Part shown: one piece after another, positions 1 to 9,382 of the stretch
Layout: the number at the start of each line of letters is the position of its first letter
Numbering within the stretch: the first letter of the stretch is position 1
Source: Burkholderia dolosa
GTDB lineage: Bacteria > Pseudomonadota > Gammaproteobacteria > Burkholderiales > Burkholderiaceae
Assembly (NCBI RefSeq): GCF_902499135.1
Contig: NZ_CABVPR010000013.1
Span: 36,974-100,973, forward strand
Length of the DNA stretch: 64,000 nt
Reading direction: 5' to 3'
Made by a program: the position numbers and the translations under genes
The notes under the pieces: model-generated
The model's input: the letters and a program-made list of their open reading frames with translations, nothing else
Database searches by the model: none
What the model was told of the DNA's origin: nothing

Positions 1-2
1 CC

Positions 3-968
3 GAATTTTCCCGCAGTCGTCTGCAGAGCTGGATCGACGCGCAGCGCGTGCGCATCGACGGCGCGCCGGCGAAGATCCGCCAGCCGGTGCCGCTCGGTGC
101 GACGATCGAGCTCGTGCCCGACTTGCTGCCCGAACAGCTCGCGTTCACGCCGGAGCCGGTGCCGCTCGACGTCGTGTACGAGGACGACGCGCTCGTCGTG
201 ATCAACAAGCCGGCCGGCGTCGTCGTGCATCCGGCGGCCGGCAACTGGAGCGGCACGATCCTCAACGGGCTGCTGCATCGCTACGGCGACGCGGCAGCCG
301 GGCTGCCGCGCGCGGGGATCGTCCATCGGCTCGACAAGGAGACGTCGGGGCTGATGGTCGTCGCGCGCACGCTCGCCGCGCAGACCGATCTCGTGCGGCA
401 GCTGCAGGCGCGCACCGTGAAGCGCCGCTATTTCGCGCTCGTGTGGGGCACGATGCCCGAAGCGGGGACGATCGATGCGCCGATCGGCCGCGATCCGCGC
501 GAGCGTACGCGCATGGCCGTCGTCACGGGGGCGTCGGGCAAGCCCGCGCGTACGCACTTCCGCACCGTCGACACATGCGTGTGGCAACGTCAGCCGGTGT
601 CGGCGATCCAGTGCGATCTCGAAACGGGCCGCACGCACCAGATCCGCGTGCACTGTTCGCATGTCGGCCATCCGTTGCTCGGCGATCCCGTGTACGGGCG
701 TGCGCGCGGCAAGCGTTCGGTCACGCCGCTGCCGGACGGGTTCGCTCGGCAGGCGCTGCACGCATGGCGGCTCGGGCTGGTCCATCCGGTCACCGGCAAG
801 GCGATGCAGTGGCGCTGCCCGCTGCCGGACGACATGAATGCGCTCGTCGCGGCGCTCGGCTTCGGGCAGGGCGACGATGAATTCGACGACGAGGACGATG
901 TCTACGACGATGACGATTTCGGCGGCGACTATCACGATGCGCAGTACCTGGATGACGAGGAGGAGTAA
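3..968 (+). CDS. rluD: 23S rRNA pseudouridine synthase RluD, 5' end outside the window
   Basis: Isomerises uridines in 23S rRNA helix 69 to pseudouridine in the cytoplasm (family knowledge). The frame is already open at base 3 and the first residues read as the end of an S4 RNA-binding domain, so the true start lies before the window; the ATG-like codon at 48 is internal. The catalytic motif [10 protein letters not shown] is clear, with its Asp codon at 333-335, followed by RTHQIRVH typical of RluA/RluD enzymes. The C-terminus carries an unusual Asp/Glu-rich tail of about 35 residues. The stop is followed immediately by the start of pgeF, so the two are surely cotranscribed. Choice of RluD over RluC rests on the pgeF neighbour and overall layout. 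Confidence 0.93.
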   Translation, partial: EFSRSRLQSWIDAQRVRIDGAPAKIRQPVPLGATIELVPDLLPEQLAFTPEPVPLDVVYEDDALVVINKPAGVVVHPAAGNWSGTILNGLLHRYGDAAAGLPRAGIVHRLDKETSGLMVVARTLAAQTDLVRQLQARTVKRRYFALVWGTMPEAGTIDAPIGRDPRERTRMAVVTGASGKPARTHFRTVDTCVWQRQPVSAIQCDLETGRTHQIRVHCSHVGHPLLGDPVYGRARGKRSVTPLPDGFARQALHAWRLGLVHPVTGKAMQWRCPLPDDMNALVAALGFGQGDDEFDDEDDVYDDDDFGGDYHDAQYLDDEEE

Positions 969-1814
969 GTGTCGATGACGAATCCGGCGCCATTGAGCTG
1001 GCACGACTGCGTGCGGCCCGACTGGCACGTGTCGCCGCGCGTGCGCGCGCTCGTGACGACGCGCAACGGCGGCGTGAGCGAAGGGCCGTACGGACGCTGG
1101 CACGACGGCGAGACGCTGCCTGGCGGGATGAACCTCGGCCTGCATACCGGCGACGATCCCGCACACGTGGCCGAGAACCGCGCGCGATTGCTTGCGCTCG
1201 CGGGGCAGCGAAGCGCGGCGTGGCTCGAGCAGGTTCACGGCGCGCACATCGTGCGCGCGGACGAAGTCATTGCGGCGGCGCCCGCCGCCACCGGGCCGGT
1301 GCGGGCCGACGCGAGCGTCACGGATCGGGCCGGCGCCGTTTGCGTCGTGATGGTCGCCGACTGCATGCCTGTGCTGCTGTGCGATGCGCACGGTCGCGCG
1401 GTCGGCGCTGCGCATGCGGGCTGGCGCGGGCTCGCGGCCGGCATCGTCGAGCAGACGGCGGCGCGCGTCGCCGCGCTCGCCGGTGCGGCGACGACGGAGC
1501 TGCGTGCGTTCCTCGGGCCGGCGATCGGCCCGACGGCGTTCGAGGTCGGCGCCGACGTGCTGGACGCGTTCCTCGACACGGCCGAACAGTCGGAGCATGA
1601 TGACACGCGGCGCGCGTTCGTCGCGGTCGACGGCGCGCCCGGCAAGTTTTTCGCCGATCTCGCTGCGCTCGCGCGCCTGCGTCTCGCGCGTGCGGGCGTC
1701 ACGCACATCCGCGGCGGCGATGCGTGCACGGTCAGCGACCCGGCGCGTTTCTACTCGTACCGGCGCGACCGCGTGACAGGCCGGATGGCGGCGGCGATCT
1801 GGCTCGCCGACTGA
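969..1814 (+). CDS. pgeF: Peptidoglycan editing factor PgeF (YfiH, laccase-domain family)
   Basis: 281 residues. The family is a Zn- or Cu-binding enzyme that removes misincorporated L-Ser from muropeptides; older names are polyphenol oxidase or multicopper oxidase-like protein. The metal-ligand motifs are visible: a Gln-Val-His-Gly segment (EQVHGA), ADCMPVLLCD with the conserved Cys, and AHAGWRG with the conserved His. The GTG start at 969 abuts the rluD TAA; a GAGGAGG ribosome site at the end of rluD serves either this GTG or the ATG at 975, which would remove two residues. rluD-pgeF is a common bacterial pair. No terminator follows directly; the phaC leader region begins downstream. Confidence 0.92.
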   Translation: MSMTNPAPLSWHDCVRPDWHVSPRVRALVTTRNGGVSEGPYGRWHDGETLPGGMNLGLHTGDDPAHVAENRARLLALAGQRSAAWLEQVHGAHIVRADEVIAAAPAATGPVRADASVTDRAGAVCVVMVADCMPVLLCDAHGRAVGAAHAGWRGLAAGIVEQTAARVAALAGAATTELRAFLGPAIGPTAFEVGADVLDAFLDTAEQSEHDDTRRAFVAVDGAPGKFFADLAALARLRLARAGVTHIRGGDACTVSDPARFYSYRRDRVTGRMAAAIWLAD

Positions 1815-2175
1815 TGCCGCGTGCATGCCGACGCGGTTTGCTGTCCTGCAAAATCGAGTTATCCCGATATTCGGACGGCAATGCCGCGCGGTATGCGCAT
1901 TCGAATGAAATATTGCGAAGTCAAGCTGATCGAAATGTTTTATGTTTCGCCGAAAGCCTTGTCCCGCCTGTCGCGCGCCGATTATTGCCGCGTCGAAATG
2001 ATCAGGCGTTTGACGCTGCGCTTCACATGGGGAAAACGATAATGATAAAAATACCGCACTGCGGCAGAATCTGGAGACGCTTCTCCAGAGCATGACGGCC
2101 CGGCTCGCTGCCGGCATGCCGCGCCGCGAGCAGGATTTCACGATTGACGCTCAGGAATCACCGGTAAGGCAGGTA
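1815..2175. other. Non-coding gap holding the phaC leader
   Basis: About 360 bases without a convincing gene and visibly richer in A/T than the surroundings, especially 1850-2060. It holds a CATTCGAATG palindrome at 1898-1907, an A-rich stretch around 2036-2052 and a perfect hairpin at 2070-2089. Short open frames here have no family resemblance. It should contain the promoter and any PhaR operator for the pha operon, but I could not pick a clear -35/-10 pair. Confidence 0.6.
2070..2089 (+). promoter_or_regulatory. Perfect 8-4-8 inverted repeat in the phaC leader
   Basis: TCTGGAGA-CGCT-TCTCCAGA, ending two bases before an in-frame ATG at 2092. In RNA it would form a tight hairpin covering the region where a ribosome would have to bind for that ATG. 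Translation from the downstream start at 2176 would be unaffected. It could alternatively be a protein operator. Confidence 0.5.
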
Positions 2176-4050
2176 ATGACAGCATCGAAAAATTCGTCGA
2201 CGTCCGCTCAGGCGGGCACTTCCGCGGGCAGTGCCGGATCCGGTCCCGCTGCCCAGCCGATGCAGCAATTGCAGCAGATGTTCGACGCATGGCTGAACGC
2301 GTGGCGCGGTTTCGCGGACCCGGCGCGCGCCGCGACTGCGCCGGCTGCGGTGAATCCATTCGCGACGTTCCAGTTTCCGCAGTCGTTTCCGTTTCAGATG
2401 CCGGCGATGCCGGACTTCGGCGGCGTCGCGTCGCCGTTCGCCGGGCTGAAGCTGCCCGTCGCCGCGATTCCGCCCGAACGGCTTCAAGCGCTGCAGGCCG
2501 ACTATGCGCGCGACTGCATCGCGCTGATGCAGCAGGCCACCGCCGCGAAGCTCGAATCTCCCGAACTGAAGGACCGCCGTTTCAGCGGCGACGCGTGGAA
2601 GTCGTCGCCCGCGCACGCATTCGCGGCCGCGTGGTATCTGCTGAACGCGCGCTATCTCCAGGAACTGGCCGACGCGCTCGAAACCGATCCGAAGACGCGC
2701 GAGCGGATCCGTTTCACGGTGCAGCAATGGACGGCCGCGGCCGCGCCGAGCAACTTCCTCGCACTCAATCCGGACGCGCAGAAATCGATTCTCGACACGC
2801 AGGGCGAAAGCCTGCGTCAGGGGATGATGAACCTGCTCGGCGATCTGCAGCGCGGCAAGATTTCGCAGACCGACGAATCGCAGTTCGTCGTCGGCAAGAA
2901 TCTCGGCTGTACCGAAGGCGCGGTGGTCTACGAGAACGACCTGATCCAGCTGATCCAGTACGCGCCGAAGACGGACAAGGTGTTCGAGCGGCCGCTGCTG
3001 ATCGTGCCGCCGTGCATCAACAAGTTCTACATCCTCGATCTGCAGCCGGAAAACTCGCTCGTCGCGCATGCGCTGTCGAACGGTCATCAGGTGTTCCTCG
3101 TGTCGTGGCGCAACGCGGACGCATCGGTCGCGCACAAGACGTGGGACGACTACATGAACGAAGGGCTGCTCGCCGCGATCGACGCGGTACAGCAGATCAG
3201 CGGCCGCGAGCAGATCAACACGCTCGGCTTCTGCGTCGGCGGCACGATGCTCGCGACCGCGCTCGCGGTGCTGGCCGCGCGCGGCGAGCATCCGGCCGCA
3301 TCGATGACGCTGCTCACCGCGATGCTCGATTTCTCGGATACGGGGATTCTCGACGTGTTCGTCGACGAGGCGCACGTGCAGATGCGCGAGCAGACGATCG
3401 GCGGCAAGAACGGCTCGCCGCCGGGGCTGATGCGCGGCGTCGAGTTCGCGAACACGTTCTCGTTCCTGCGGCCGAACGATCTCGTGTGGAACTACGTCGT
3501 CGACAACTACCTGAAGGGCCGCACGCCTGCGCCGTTCGATCTGCTGTACTGGAACAGCGACTCGACGAGCCTGCCGGGGCCGATGTACGCGTGGTATCTG
3601 CGCAATACGTATCTCGAGAACAAGCTGCGCGAGCCGGGCGCGCTGACCGTGTGCGGCGAGCCGGTCGACCTGTCGCGCATCGACGTGCCGACCTTCATCT
3701 ACGGCTCGCGCGAGGATCACATCGTGCCGTGGCAGACGGCTTACGCGTCGACGTCGATCCTGACGGGCCCGCTGAAGTTCGTGCTCGGCGCGTCGGGCCA
3801 CATCGCGGGCGTGATCAATCCGCCCGCGAAGAAGAAGCGCAGCTACTGGGTCAACGAGAACGATCTGCCCGAATCGGCGGACGACTGGTTCGCGGGCGCA
3901 ACCGAGCAGCCGGGCAGCTGGTGGCCGACGTGGGTCGAGTGGCTCGACCAGTACGGCGGCCGCAAGGTCGCGCCGCCGGCGCAGCCGGGTTCCGCGCAGT
4001 TCCCGGTGATCGAGCCGGCGCCGGGCCGCTACGTGTTGCAGCGCGATTGA
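2176..4050 (+). CDS. phaC: Class I poly(3-hydroxyalkanoate) polymerase PhaC
   Basis: Polymerises (R)-3-hydroxybutyryl-CoA into PHB on granule surfaces. From the chosen start the protein has 624 residues. The lipase-box-like GFCVGG puts the nucleophile at Cys353, with Asp514 in SREDH and His542 in SGHIAG; all three are offset by exactly 34 from the Cys319/Asp480/His508 triad of the Cupriavidus necator enzyme. The extra N-terminal residues are low-complexity Ser/Ala/Gly. An in-frame ATG exists at 2092, but a hairpin lies just before it, whereas the ATG at 2176 has AAGG six bases upstream, so 2176 is preferred. First gene of phaC-phaA-phaB. Confidence 0.95.
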   Translation: MTASKNSSTSAQAGTSAGSAGSGPAAQPMQQLQQMFDAWLNAWRGFADPARAATAPAAVNPFATFQFPQSFPFQMPAMPDFGGVASPFAGLKLPVAAIPPERLQALQADYARDCIALMQQATAAKLESPELKDRRFSGDAWKSSPAHAFAAAWYLLNARYLQELADALETDPKTRERIRFTVQQWTAAAAPSNFLALNPDAQKSILDTQGESLRQGMMNLLGDLQRGKISQTDESQFVVGKNLGCTEGAVVYENDLIQLIQYAPKTDKVFERPLLIVPPCINKFYILDLQPENSLVAHALSNGHQVFLVSWRNADASVAHKTWDDYMNEGLLAAIDAVQQISGREQINTLGFCVGGTMLATALAVLAARGEHPAASMTLLTAMLDFSDTGILDVFVDEAHVQMREQTIGGKNGSPPGLMRGVEFANTFSFLRPNDLVWNYVVDNYLKGRTPAPFDLLYWNSDSTSLPGPMYAWYLRNTYLENKLREPGALTVCGEPVDLSRIDVPTFIYGSREDHIVPWQTAYASTSILTGPLKFVLGASGHIAGVINPPAKKKRSYWVNENDLPESADDWFAGATEQPGSWWPTWVEWLDQYGGRKVAPPAQPGSAQFPVIEPAPGRYVLQRD

Positions 4051-4057
4051 CGAAAAC

Positions 4058-4098
4058 CGGACAGCGGCGCACGCTGTCCGCCGCACCGCAGTTTTTTT
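4058..4098 (+). terminator. Hairpin with displaced T-run between phaC and phaA
   Basis: CGGACAGCG-GCGCA-CGCTGTCCG (4058-4080) is a 9-base-pair stem. A run of seven T begins at about 4092, a dozen bases beyond the stem, so it is not a textbook intrinsic terminator. It may cause partial termination or protect the phaC 3' end. phaA starts only 52 bases after the T-run, so readthrough is likely. Confidence 0.4.
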
Positions 4099-4149
4099 AA
4101 CAGGGCCGGTAACGGCGCGCCGTGTCGTGCGGGCCCGGAGGAAACGGAA

Positions 4150-5331
4150 ATGACGGATGTAGTGATCGTATCGGCCGCGCGGACCGCGGTCGGCAAATTC
4201 GGCGGCTCGCTCGCGAAGATCGCGGCGCCCGAGCTTGGCGCGACGGTGATCCGCGCGGTGCTGGAGCGTGCGGGCGTGCAGCCCGATCAGGTCAGCGAAG
4301 TGATCATGGGGCAGGTGCTGACGGCCGGCTCAGGGCAGAACCCGGCGCGCCAGTCGCTGATCAAGGCCGGGCTGCCGAGCGCGGTGCCGGGGATGACGAT
4401 CAACAAGGTGTGCGGCTCGGGGCTCAAGGCGGTGATGCTGGCGGCCAACGCGATCGTCGCGGGCGACGCGGAGATCGTCGTGGCCGGCGGCCAGGAGAAC
4501 ATGAGCGCGACGCCGCACGTGCTGCCGGGCTCGCGCGACGGGTTCCGGATGGGCGACGCGAAGCTGGTCGACACGATGATCGTCGACGGGCTGTGGGACG
4601 TGTACAACCAGTACCACATGGGGATCACCGCGGAGAACGTCGCGAAGGAATACGGAATTACGCGCGAAGAGCAGGACGCGTTCGCGGCGCTGTCGCAGAA
4701 CAAGGCGGAAGCCGCACAGAAGGCGGGCCGCTTCGCCGACGAAATCGTGCCGGTGTCGATTCCGCAGCGCAAGGGCGAGCCGGTGCAGTTCGCGACCGAC
4801 GAGTTCGTGCGTCACGGCGTGACGGCCGAGTCGCTCGCGGGGCTGAAGCCGGCGTTCGCGAAGGACGGCACGGTGACGGCGGCGAACGCGTCGGGGATCA
4901 ACGACGGTGCGGCGGCGGTGCTGGTGATGTCGGCGCAGAAGGCCGCGGCGCTCGGGCTCACGCCGCTTGCGCGGATCAAGGCGTACGCGAACGCGGGCGT
5001 GGATCCGAGCGTGATGGGCATGGGTCCGGTGCCGGCGTCGCGGCGCTGTCTGGAGCGCGCGGGCTGGACGCCGGGCGATCTGGACCTGATGGAGATCAAC
5101 GAGGCGTTCGCCGCGCAGGCGCTGGCGGTGCACAAGCAGATGGGCTGGGACACGTCGAAGGTGAACGTGAACGGCGGCGCGATCGCGATCGGTCATCCGA
5201 TCGGCGCGTCGGGCTGCCGGATTTTGGTGACGCTGCTGCACGAGATGGCCAGGCGCGATGCGAAGCGCGGGCTGGCGTCGCTGTGCATCGGCGGCGGGAT
5301 GGGCGTCGCGCTGGCGGTCGAGCGTCCGTAA
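4150..5331 (+). CDS. phaA: Acetyl-CoA acetyltransferase (beta-ketothiolase) PhaA
   Basis: Condenses two acetyl-CoA to acetoacetyl-CoA, the first committed step of PHB synthesis. The protein is 393 residues, the same length as C. necator PhaA. The acyl-enzyme Cys88 sits in NKVCGSG, the catalytic His lies in [10 protein letters not shown] near residue 349, and the second Cys in SLCIGGGMG near 379. A GGAGGAAAC ribosome site precedes the ATG. It is the middle gene of the pha operon, with a hairpin on each side. Confidence 0.96.
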   Translation: MTDVVIVSAARTAVGKFGGSLAKIAAPELGATVIRAVLERAGVQPDQVSEVIMGQVLTAGSGQNPARQSLIKAGLPSAVPGMTINKVCGSGLKAVMLAANAIVAGDAEIVVAGGQENMSATPHVLPGSRDGFRMGDAKLVDTMIVDGLWDVYNQYHMGITAENVAKEYGITREEQDAFAALSQNKAEAAQKAGRFADEIVPVSIPQRKGEPVQFATDEFVRHGVTAESLAGLKPAFAKDGTVTAANASGINDGAAAVLVMSAQKAAALGLTPLARIKAYANAGVDPSVMGMGPVPASRRCLERAGWTPGDLDLMEINEAFAAQALAVHKQMGWDTSKVNVNGGAIAIGHPIGASGCRILVTLLHEMARRDAKRGLASLCIGGGMGVALAVERP

Positions 5332-5363
5332 GCGACGCTCGACCGTCGCCGAAGCACGATCCG

Positions 5364-5424
5364 GCGCCGGCCGATGGCGGCTTCGGCCGGCGCGCGTGAA
5401 GTCGGAGGGCTGCCGGTAGCCCTC
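5364..5424 (+). promoter_or_regulatory. Two hairpins in the phaA-phaB gap
   Basis: GCGCCGGCCGA (5364-5374) pairs perfectly with TCGGCCGGCGC (5383-5393) across an 8-base loop, and GAGGGCT (5405-5411) pairs with AGCCCTC (5418-5424) across GCCGGT. Neither is followed by a T-run. They probably act on mRNA stability or on ribosome flow between phaA and phaB rather than as terminators. Confidence 0.5.
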
Positions 5425-5448
5425 GAAATCAAAAATGGAGTGAGATTT

Positions 5449-6189
5449 ATGTCTCAGCGAATTGCGTACGTAACGGGCGGGATGGGCGGCATCGGCACCA
5501 GCATCTGCCAGCGTCTGTCGAAAGACGGCTTCAAGGTGGTCGCAGGCTGCGGCCCGAACTCGCCGCGCCGCGCGAAATGGCTCGAGGAGCAGAAAGCGCT
5601 CGGGTACGACTTCATCGCGTCTGAAGGCAACGTCGGCGACTGGGACTCGACCAAGGCAGCCTTCGACAAGGTCAAGGCCGAAGTCGGCGAGATCGACGTG
5701 CTGGTCAACAACGCGGGCATCACGCGCGACGTCGTGTTCCGCAAGATGACGCACGAGGACTGGACCGCCGTGATCGACACCAACCTGACGAGCCTGTTCA
5801 ACGTGACGAAGCAGGTGATCGACGGAATGGTGGAGCGCGGCTGGGGCCGAATCATCAACATTTCGTCGGTGAACGGCCAGAAAGGCCAGTTCGGCCAGAC
5901 CAACTACTCGACCGCGAAGGCCGGCATCCACGGCTTCACGATGGCGCTCGCGCAGGAAGTCGCGACGAAGGGCGTGACGGTCAATACCGTGTCGCCGGGC
6001 TACATCGGCACGGACATGGTGAAGGCGATCCGTCCGGACGTGCTCGAGAAGATCGTCGCGACGATTCCGGTGCGACGTCTCGGCACGCCGGAAGAAATCG
6101 GCTCGATCGTCGCATGGCTCGCATCGAACGATTCGGGCTTCGCGACGGGTGCCGACTTCTCGCTGAACGGCGGCCTGCACATGGGCTGA
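5449..6189 (+). CDS. phaB: Acetoacetyl-CoA reductase PhaB (NADPH-dependent SDR)
   Basis: Reduces acetoacetyl-CoA to (R)-3-hydroxybutyryl-CoA for PhaC. It is a 246-residue short-chain dehydrogenase, the same length as C. necator PhaB. The nucleotide-binding motif TGGMGGIG is near residue 10, NNAG near residue 88, and the catalytic Ser in NISS with Tyr and Lys in YSTAK. The frame is open further upstream (to 5374), but GGAG at 5437-5440 is placed eight bases before the ATG at 5449, and the protein begins [11 protein letters not shown] as in known PhaB. Confidence 0.96.
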   Translation: MSQRIAYVTGGMGGIGTSICQRLSKDGFKVVAGCGPNSPRRAKWLEEQKALGYDFIASEGNVGDWDSTKAAFDKVKAEVGEIDVLVNNAGITRDVVFRKMTHEDWTAVIDTNLTSLFNVTKQVIDGMVERGWGRIINISSVNGQKGQFGQTNYSTAKAGIHGFTMALAQEVATKGVTVNTVSPGYIGTDMVKAIRPDVLEKIVATIPVRRLGTPEEIGSIVAWLASNDSGFATGADFSLNGGLHMG

Positions 6190-6241
6190 ACGCCGGGCTG
6201 CGCGGGCCTCGCGGCCCGCACGGCCGGGCGTGTCCGAAGGC

Positions 6242-6269
6242 CCCCGCCGCCCGGAGCCGGGCGGCGGGG
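6242..6269 (+). repeat. 13-bp perfect inverted repeat between phaB and phaR
   Basis: CCCCGCCGCCCGG and CCGGGCGGCGGGG separated by AG. Followed by TTCGTC, so at most a weak terminator for phaCAB. phaR starts 38 bases downstream. It could be a terminator, an mRNA-stabilising stem or a PhaR autoregulatory site; the sequence alone does not decide. Confidence 0.5.
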
Positions 6270-6306
6270 TTCGTCACTTGCGCTACGCTGCACTCAAAGG
6301 CGTTAC

Positions 6307-6876
6307 ATGACTACTACAAAGAAGACGGCCGAACGGCTCATCAAGAAGTACCCGAACCGCCGGCTCTACGATACCGAGACGAGCACGTACATTACGCTGA
6401 CCGACGTAAAGCAGCTCGTGCTGGAACAGGAGGACTTCAAGGTCGTCGATGCGAAATCCAACGAAGACCTGACGCGCAGCATTCTCCTGCAGATCATTCT
6501 CGAAGAGGAAAGCGGCGGCGTGCCGATGTTCTCGTCGTCGATGCTGTCGCAGATCATCCGTTTCTACGGTCATGCGATGCAGGGGATGATGGGCACGTAT
6601 CTGGAAAAGAACATCCAGGCGTTCATCGACATCCAGAACAAGCTCGCGGATCAATCGAAGAACCTGTACGAGAACAATGCGATGAATCCGGAGATCTGGT
6701 CGCAGTTCATGAACATGCAGGCGCCGATGATGCAAGGGATGATGACGAGCTACATCGAGCAATCGAAGAACATGTTCGTGCAGATGCAGGAGCAGATGCA
6801 GAACCAGGCGAAGTCGATGTTCAGCACGTTCCCGTTCAAGCAGCCGGGCGCGTCGTCGGAGCCCGAGAAGAAGTAA
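6307..6876 (+). CDS. phaR: Polyhydroxyalkanoate synthesis repressor PhaR
   Basis: 189 residues. PhaR binds both DNA and PHB granules and represses phasin and its own synthesis until polymer appears (family knowledge). The N-terminal PHB accumulation regulatory domain (about residues 10-70) has the signature KKYPNRRLYDTETSTYITL. The middle part carries the second accumulation domain, and the C-terminal third is rich in Met, Gln and Phe, consistent with granule contact. It follows phaCAB on the same strand after a strong inverted repeat, so it may have its own promoter. AAAGG lies just upstream of the ATG. Confidence 0.94.
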   Translation: MTTTKKTAERLIKKYPNRRLYDTETSTYITLTDVKQLVLEQEDFKVVDAKSNEDLTRSILLQIILEEESGGVPMFSSSMLSQIIRFYGHAMQGMMGTYLEKNIQAFIDIQNKLADQSKNLYENNAMNPEIWSQFMNMQAPMMQGMMTSYIEQSKNMFVQMQEQMQNQAKSMFSTFPFKQPGASSEPEKK

Positions 6877-6889
6877 CCGTCTTGCGGCG

Positions 6890-6919
6890 GGCCGGCCGTC
6901 GCGGGCTGCGACGCCGGCC
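6890..6919 (+). terminator. Strong GC hairpin after phaR
   Basis: GGCCGGC and GTCGC on one arm (6890-6902) pair with GCGAC and GCCGGCC (6908-6919) around the loop GGGCT, with one bulged C. There is no T-run, so if it terminates phaR it would need Rho or act as a 3' stabiliser. The 298-base gap up to 7174 holds nothing else I recognise. Confidence 0.45.
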
Positions 6920-7174
6920 GAGCGCCGCCGCGACGCGCATGCAATGCGATGCGGCCGGCCGTGCGTTCGAGCACGGTGCGTGCGGCCGCGACTTGTCCGA
7001 AACCGTCGGCTCAAGATCGTTCATGATCATCGGCGTCGAGCGTCGCGACGCTCGACAATGCGGGCGACGCGTCGCCCGAGCGTTCGATATCCGCTCCACG
7101 TACGAACGAAGTGCGGCACATATCGCGCGTGCCGCCCCGCACGCGGCGGGTTCGTGTCAGCCGCGTTTCCCCTT

Positions 7175-7432
7175 TCACGGTTCCGAGCTGATGTCCTGCG
7201 GATAATCGTCCGGAGGCGGCAGGTCAAGGACGAGCTTGACCGCGCTGTAGTTCGCCTTCAGCGAAAACACGCGGCCGATCACGAGAAACGTCTGACGCGC
7301 ATTCTCGAGCTCGACGAAGTCGCCGGGCTGCGGCACGTGCGCGCCCTGGTCGTACGAAAAGCTCGTACTGGTTTGCTCGTCGATGACTTCTGCAGCGTGC
7401 TCGGTGAACTCGATCGTGATGTGGGTGGTCAT
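7175..7432 (-). CDS. Small conserved protein of unknown function
   Basis: 85 residues, acidic, without signal peptide or membrane segment. The sequence (MTTHITIEFTEHAAEV... then PQPGDFVELENARQTFLVIGRVFSL) looks like a small beta-rich domain. I do not recognise a named family and assign no function. The frame has normal codon bias for this genome and no competing frame, so it is likely real. It is transcribed on the minus strand, alone between phaR and rimO, and the region before its start is a 585-base gap. Confidence 0.65.
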   Translation of the reverse strand: MTTHITIEFTEHAAEVIDEQTSTSFSYDQGAHVPQPGDFVELENARQTFLVIGRVFSLKANYSAVKLVLDLPPPDDYPQDISSEP

Positions 7433-8017
7433 GCGGGCCCCGTCGAATGGATGGAAGAGAAGAGTGCAGGCGTCGATTCTCGCATAGCGGCCGCCCGCGT
7501 CATCGTGATTCCCGCTCGCGGGATTGCGTCAGGCGAGCGGCGCCGTCGTCGCGAAAGCGGGGCGGCTGCAGATTTCGTCGCCGGACGGCTAAGGTTCGCG
7601 GATCCGCTGCCGTTATCGCCTGAGGACAGACCTCGTGCCTCGACTGTCTGGCGTTCGTGCCCGCTCGCGTTCTGCGCGAGCGGGCTATTTTCGTTTCGGG
7701 GCGGGATCGTCGGGCCTTTTCGTTCGCGCGCAGCGTGTATACGGGGCCGGGCTGAAGCAGTCCGTTTGATCCGGCCGAATGACGGTGTGGGTGTGCCGCG
7801 TGAGCGTACATGTCGGCGGACGTGACGGCAGCCCGGACGGCCGCGGCTTGCCGTGTCCGTGCGCGGGCAACACGGGAAGCGTCGCGCTCCGGTCACGGAG
7901 CATATGCGGCGGGCGCTCATCACGCCGCGTCCGCACGGCGGCGTCAGCCGTTTTTTGCCTCCCCGACCCATAAATGGCTGTAAACTCACGCTTTTGCTGC
8001 CACGCCCCCCATTCCCG
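7433..8017. other. 585-base intergenic region, candidate small-RNA locus
   Basis: No credible protein frame. Its left end holds the promoter of the 85-residue gene and its right end the rimO leader. In the middle is a near-perfect intrinsic-terminator hairpin pointing along the plus strand although no plus-strand gene precedes it within this gap. This suggests a small RNA ending near 7692; its 5' end cannot be placed. Confidence 0.4.
7659..7692 (+). terminator. Orphan terminator-like hairpin (possible sRNA 3' end)
   Basis: GCCCGCTCGCG-TTCTG-CGCGAGCGGGC is an 11-base-pair perfect stem with a 5-base loop, followed by TATTTTCG. The nearest upstream plus-strand gene is phaR, ending almost 800 bases earlier with a minus-strand gene in between. 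It is not placed to terminate the minus-strand gene at 7175-7432. Confidence 0.5.
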
Positions 8018-9379
8018 ATGTCCCAATCCCCGAAAGTAGGGTTCGTTTCGCTCGGTTGCCCGAAAGCGCTCGTCGACTCCGAACAGATCATCACCCAGCT
8101 GCGCGCCGAAGGTTATGAAATTTCCGGCACCTACGACGGCGCCGACCTCGTCGTCGTCAACACCTGCGGCTTCATCGACGAGGCCGTACAGGAGAGCCTC
8201 GATGCGATCGGCGAAGCGCTGACCGAAAACGGCAAGGTGATCGTCACCGGCTGTCTCGGCGCGAAGAAGAGTGCGAGCGGCTCGGGCCTGATCGAGGAAG
8301 TGCATCCGAAGGTGCTCGCGGTTACCGGCCCGCATGCGGTCGGCGAAGTGATGCAGGCGGTGCACTCGCATCTGCCGAAGCCGCACGATCCGTTCGTCGA
8401 CCTCGTGCCGGCCGCCGGCATCAAGCTCACGCCGCGCCACTACGCGTACCTGAAAATCTCCGAAGGCTGCAACCACCGCTGCACGTTCTGCATCATCCCG
8501 TCGATGCGCGGCGATCTCGTGTCGCGTCCGGTCGCCGAAGTGATGCTCGAAGCCGAGAACCTGTTCAAGTCGGGCGTGAAGGAACTGCTCGTGATCTCGC
8601 AGGACACGAGCGCGTACGGCGTCGACGTGAAGTACCGCACGGGTTTCTGGAACGGCAAGCCGATCAAGACGCGCATGACGGACCTGGTCGCCGCGCTCGG
8701 CGAGCTGGCCGCGCAGTACGGCGCGTGGGTGCGCCTGCACTACGTGTATCCGTATCCGAGCGTGGACGAAGTCATCCCGCTGATGGCGGAAGGCCCGTTC
8801 AAGGGCCACGTACTGCCGTATCTCGACGTGCCGTTCCAGCACGCGCATCCCGAAGTGCTGAAGCGGATGAAGCGTCCGGCGAACGCCGAGAAGGTGCTCG
8901 AGCGCGTGCAGAAGTGGCGCGAGATCTGTCCGGACCTGACGATCCGCAGCACGTTCATCGCCGGCTTCCCGGGCGAAACGGAAGCGCAGTTCGACACGCT
9001 GCTCGACTTCATCCGCGAAGCGGAACTCGATCGCGTCGGCTGCTTCGCGTACTCGCCGGTCGAAGGCGCAACCGCGAACGAGCTGGACGGCGCGCTGCCG
9101 GACGAGGTTCGCGAAGCGCGACGCGCACGCTTCATGGAAGTAGCCGAGGAAGTGTCGGCGAAGCGCATCCAGCGCAAGGTCGGCAAGACGCTGAAGGTGC
9201 TGATCGACGAGGTCGGCGACGAAGGCGGCATCGGGCGCACGGCGGCGGACGCGCCGGAAATCGACGGCGTCGTCTACGTCGAGCCGGCGGCCAAGGCGTC
9301 GAAGCGCTACAAGGTCGGCGATTTCGTGTCGGTGAAGATCACCGGCGCCGACGGCCACGATCTGTGGGGCGAGGTCTAA
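8018..9379 (+). CDS. rimO: Ribosomal protein S12 methylthiotransferase RimO
   Basis: Radical-SAM enzyme that methylthiolates the conserved Asp of ribosomal protein S12. 453 residues from the ATG at 8018 (protein begins [22 protein letters not shown]); the frame extends upstream to 7853 without plausible protein. The N-terminal UPF0004 domain has Cys in SLGCPK, NTCGF and TGCLG. The radical-SAM motif CNHRCTFC (C-x3-C-x2-C) follows, then a C-terminal TRAM domain. Only three bases separate its stop from the start of the sugar kinase gene, so the two form an operon. Confidence 0.95.
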   Translation: MSQSPKVGFVSLGCPKALVDSEQIITQLRAEGYEISGTYDGADLVVVNTCGFIDEAVQESLDAIGEALTENGKVIVTGCLGAKKSASGSGLIEEVHPKVLAVTGPHAVGEVMQAVHSHLPKPHDPFVDLVPAAGIKLTPRHYAYLKISEGCNHRCTFCIIPSMRGDLVSRPVAEVMLEAENLFKSGVKELLVISQDTSAYGVDVKYRTGFWNGKPIKTRMTDLVAALGELAAQYGAWVRLHYVYPYPSVDEVIPLMAEGPFKGHVLPYLDVPFQHAHPEVLKRMKRPANAEKVLERVQKWREICPDLTIRSTFIAGFPGETEAQFDTLLDFIREAELDRVGCFAYSPVEGATANELDGALPDEVREARRARFMEVAEEVSAKRIQRKVGKTLKVLIDEVGDEGGIGRTAADAPEIDGVVYVEPAAKASKRYKVGDFVSVKITGADGHDLWGEV

Positions 9380-9382
9380 GCG

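Noticed and set aside
1821-2042. 73-codon frame in the phaC leader
   Set aside because: No ribosome site, no family resemblance, and it lies in the likely promoter region.
2158-4086. 642-codon minus-strand frame across phaC
   Set aside because: Arg/His-rich shadow produced by the G/C third-position bias; phaC on the other strand has a full catalytic triad.
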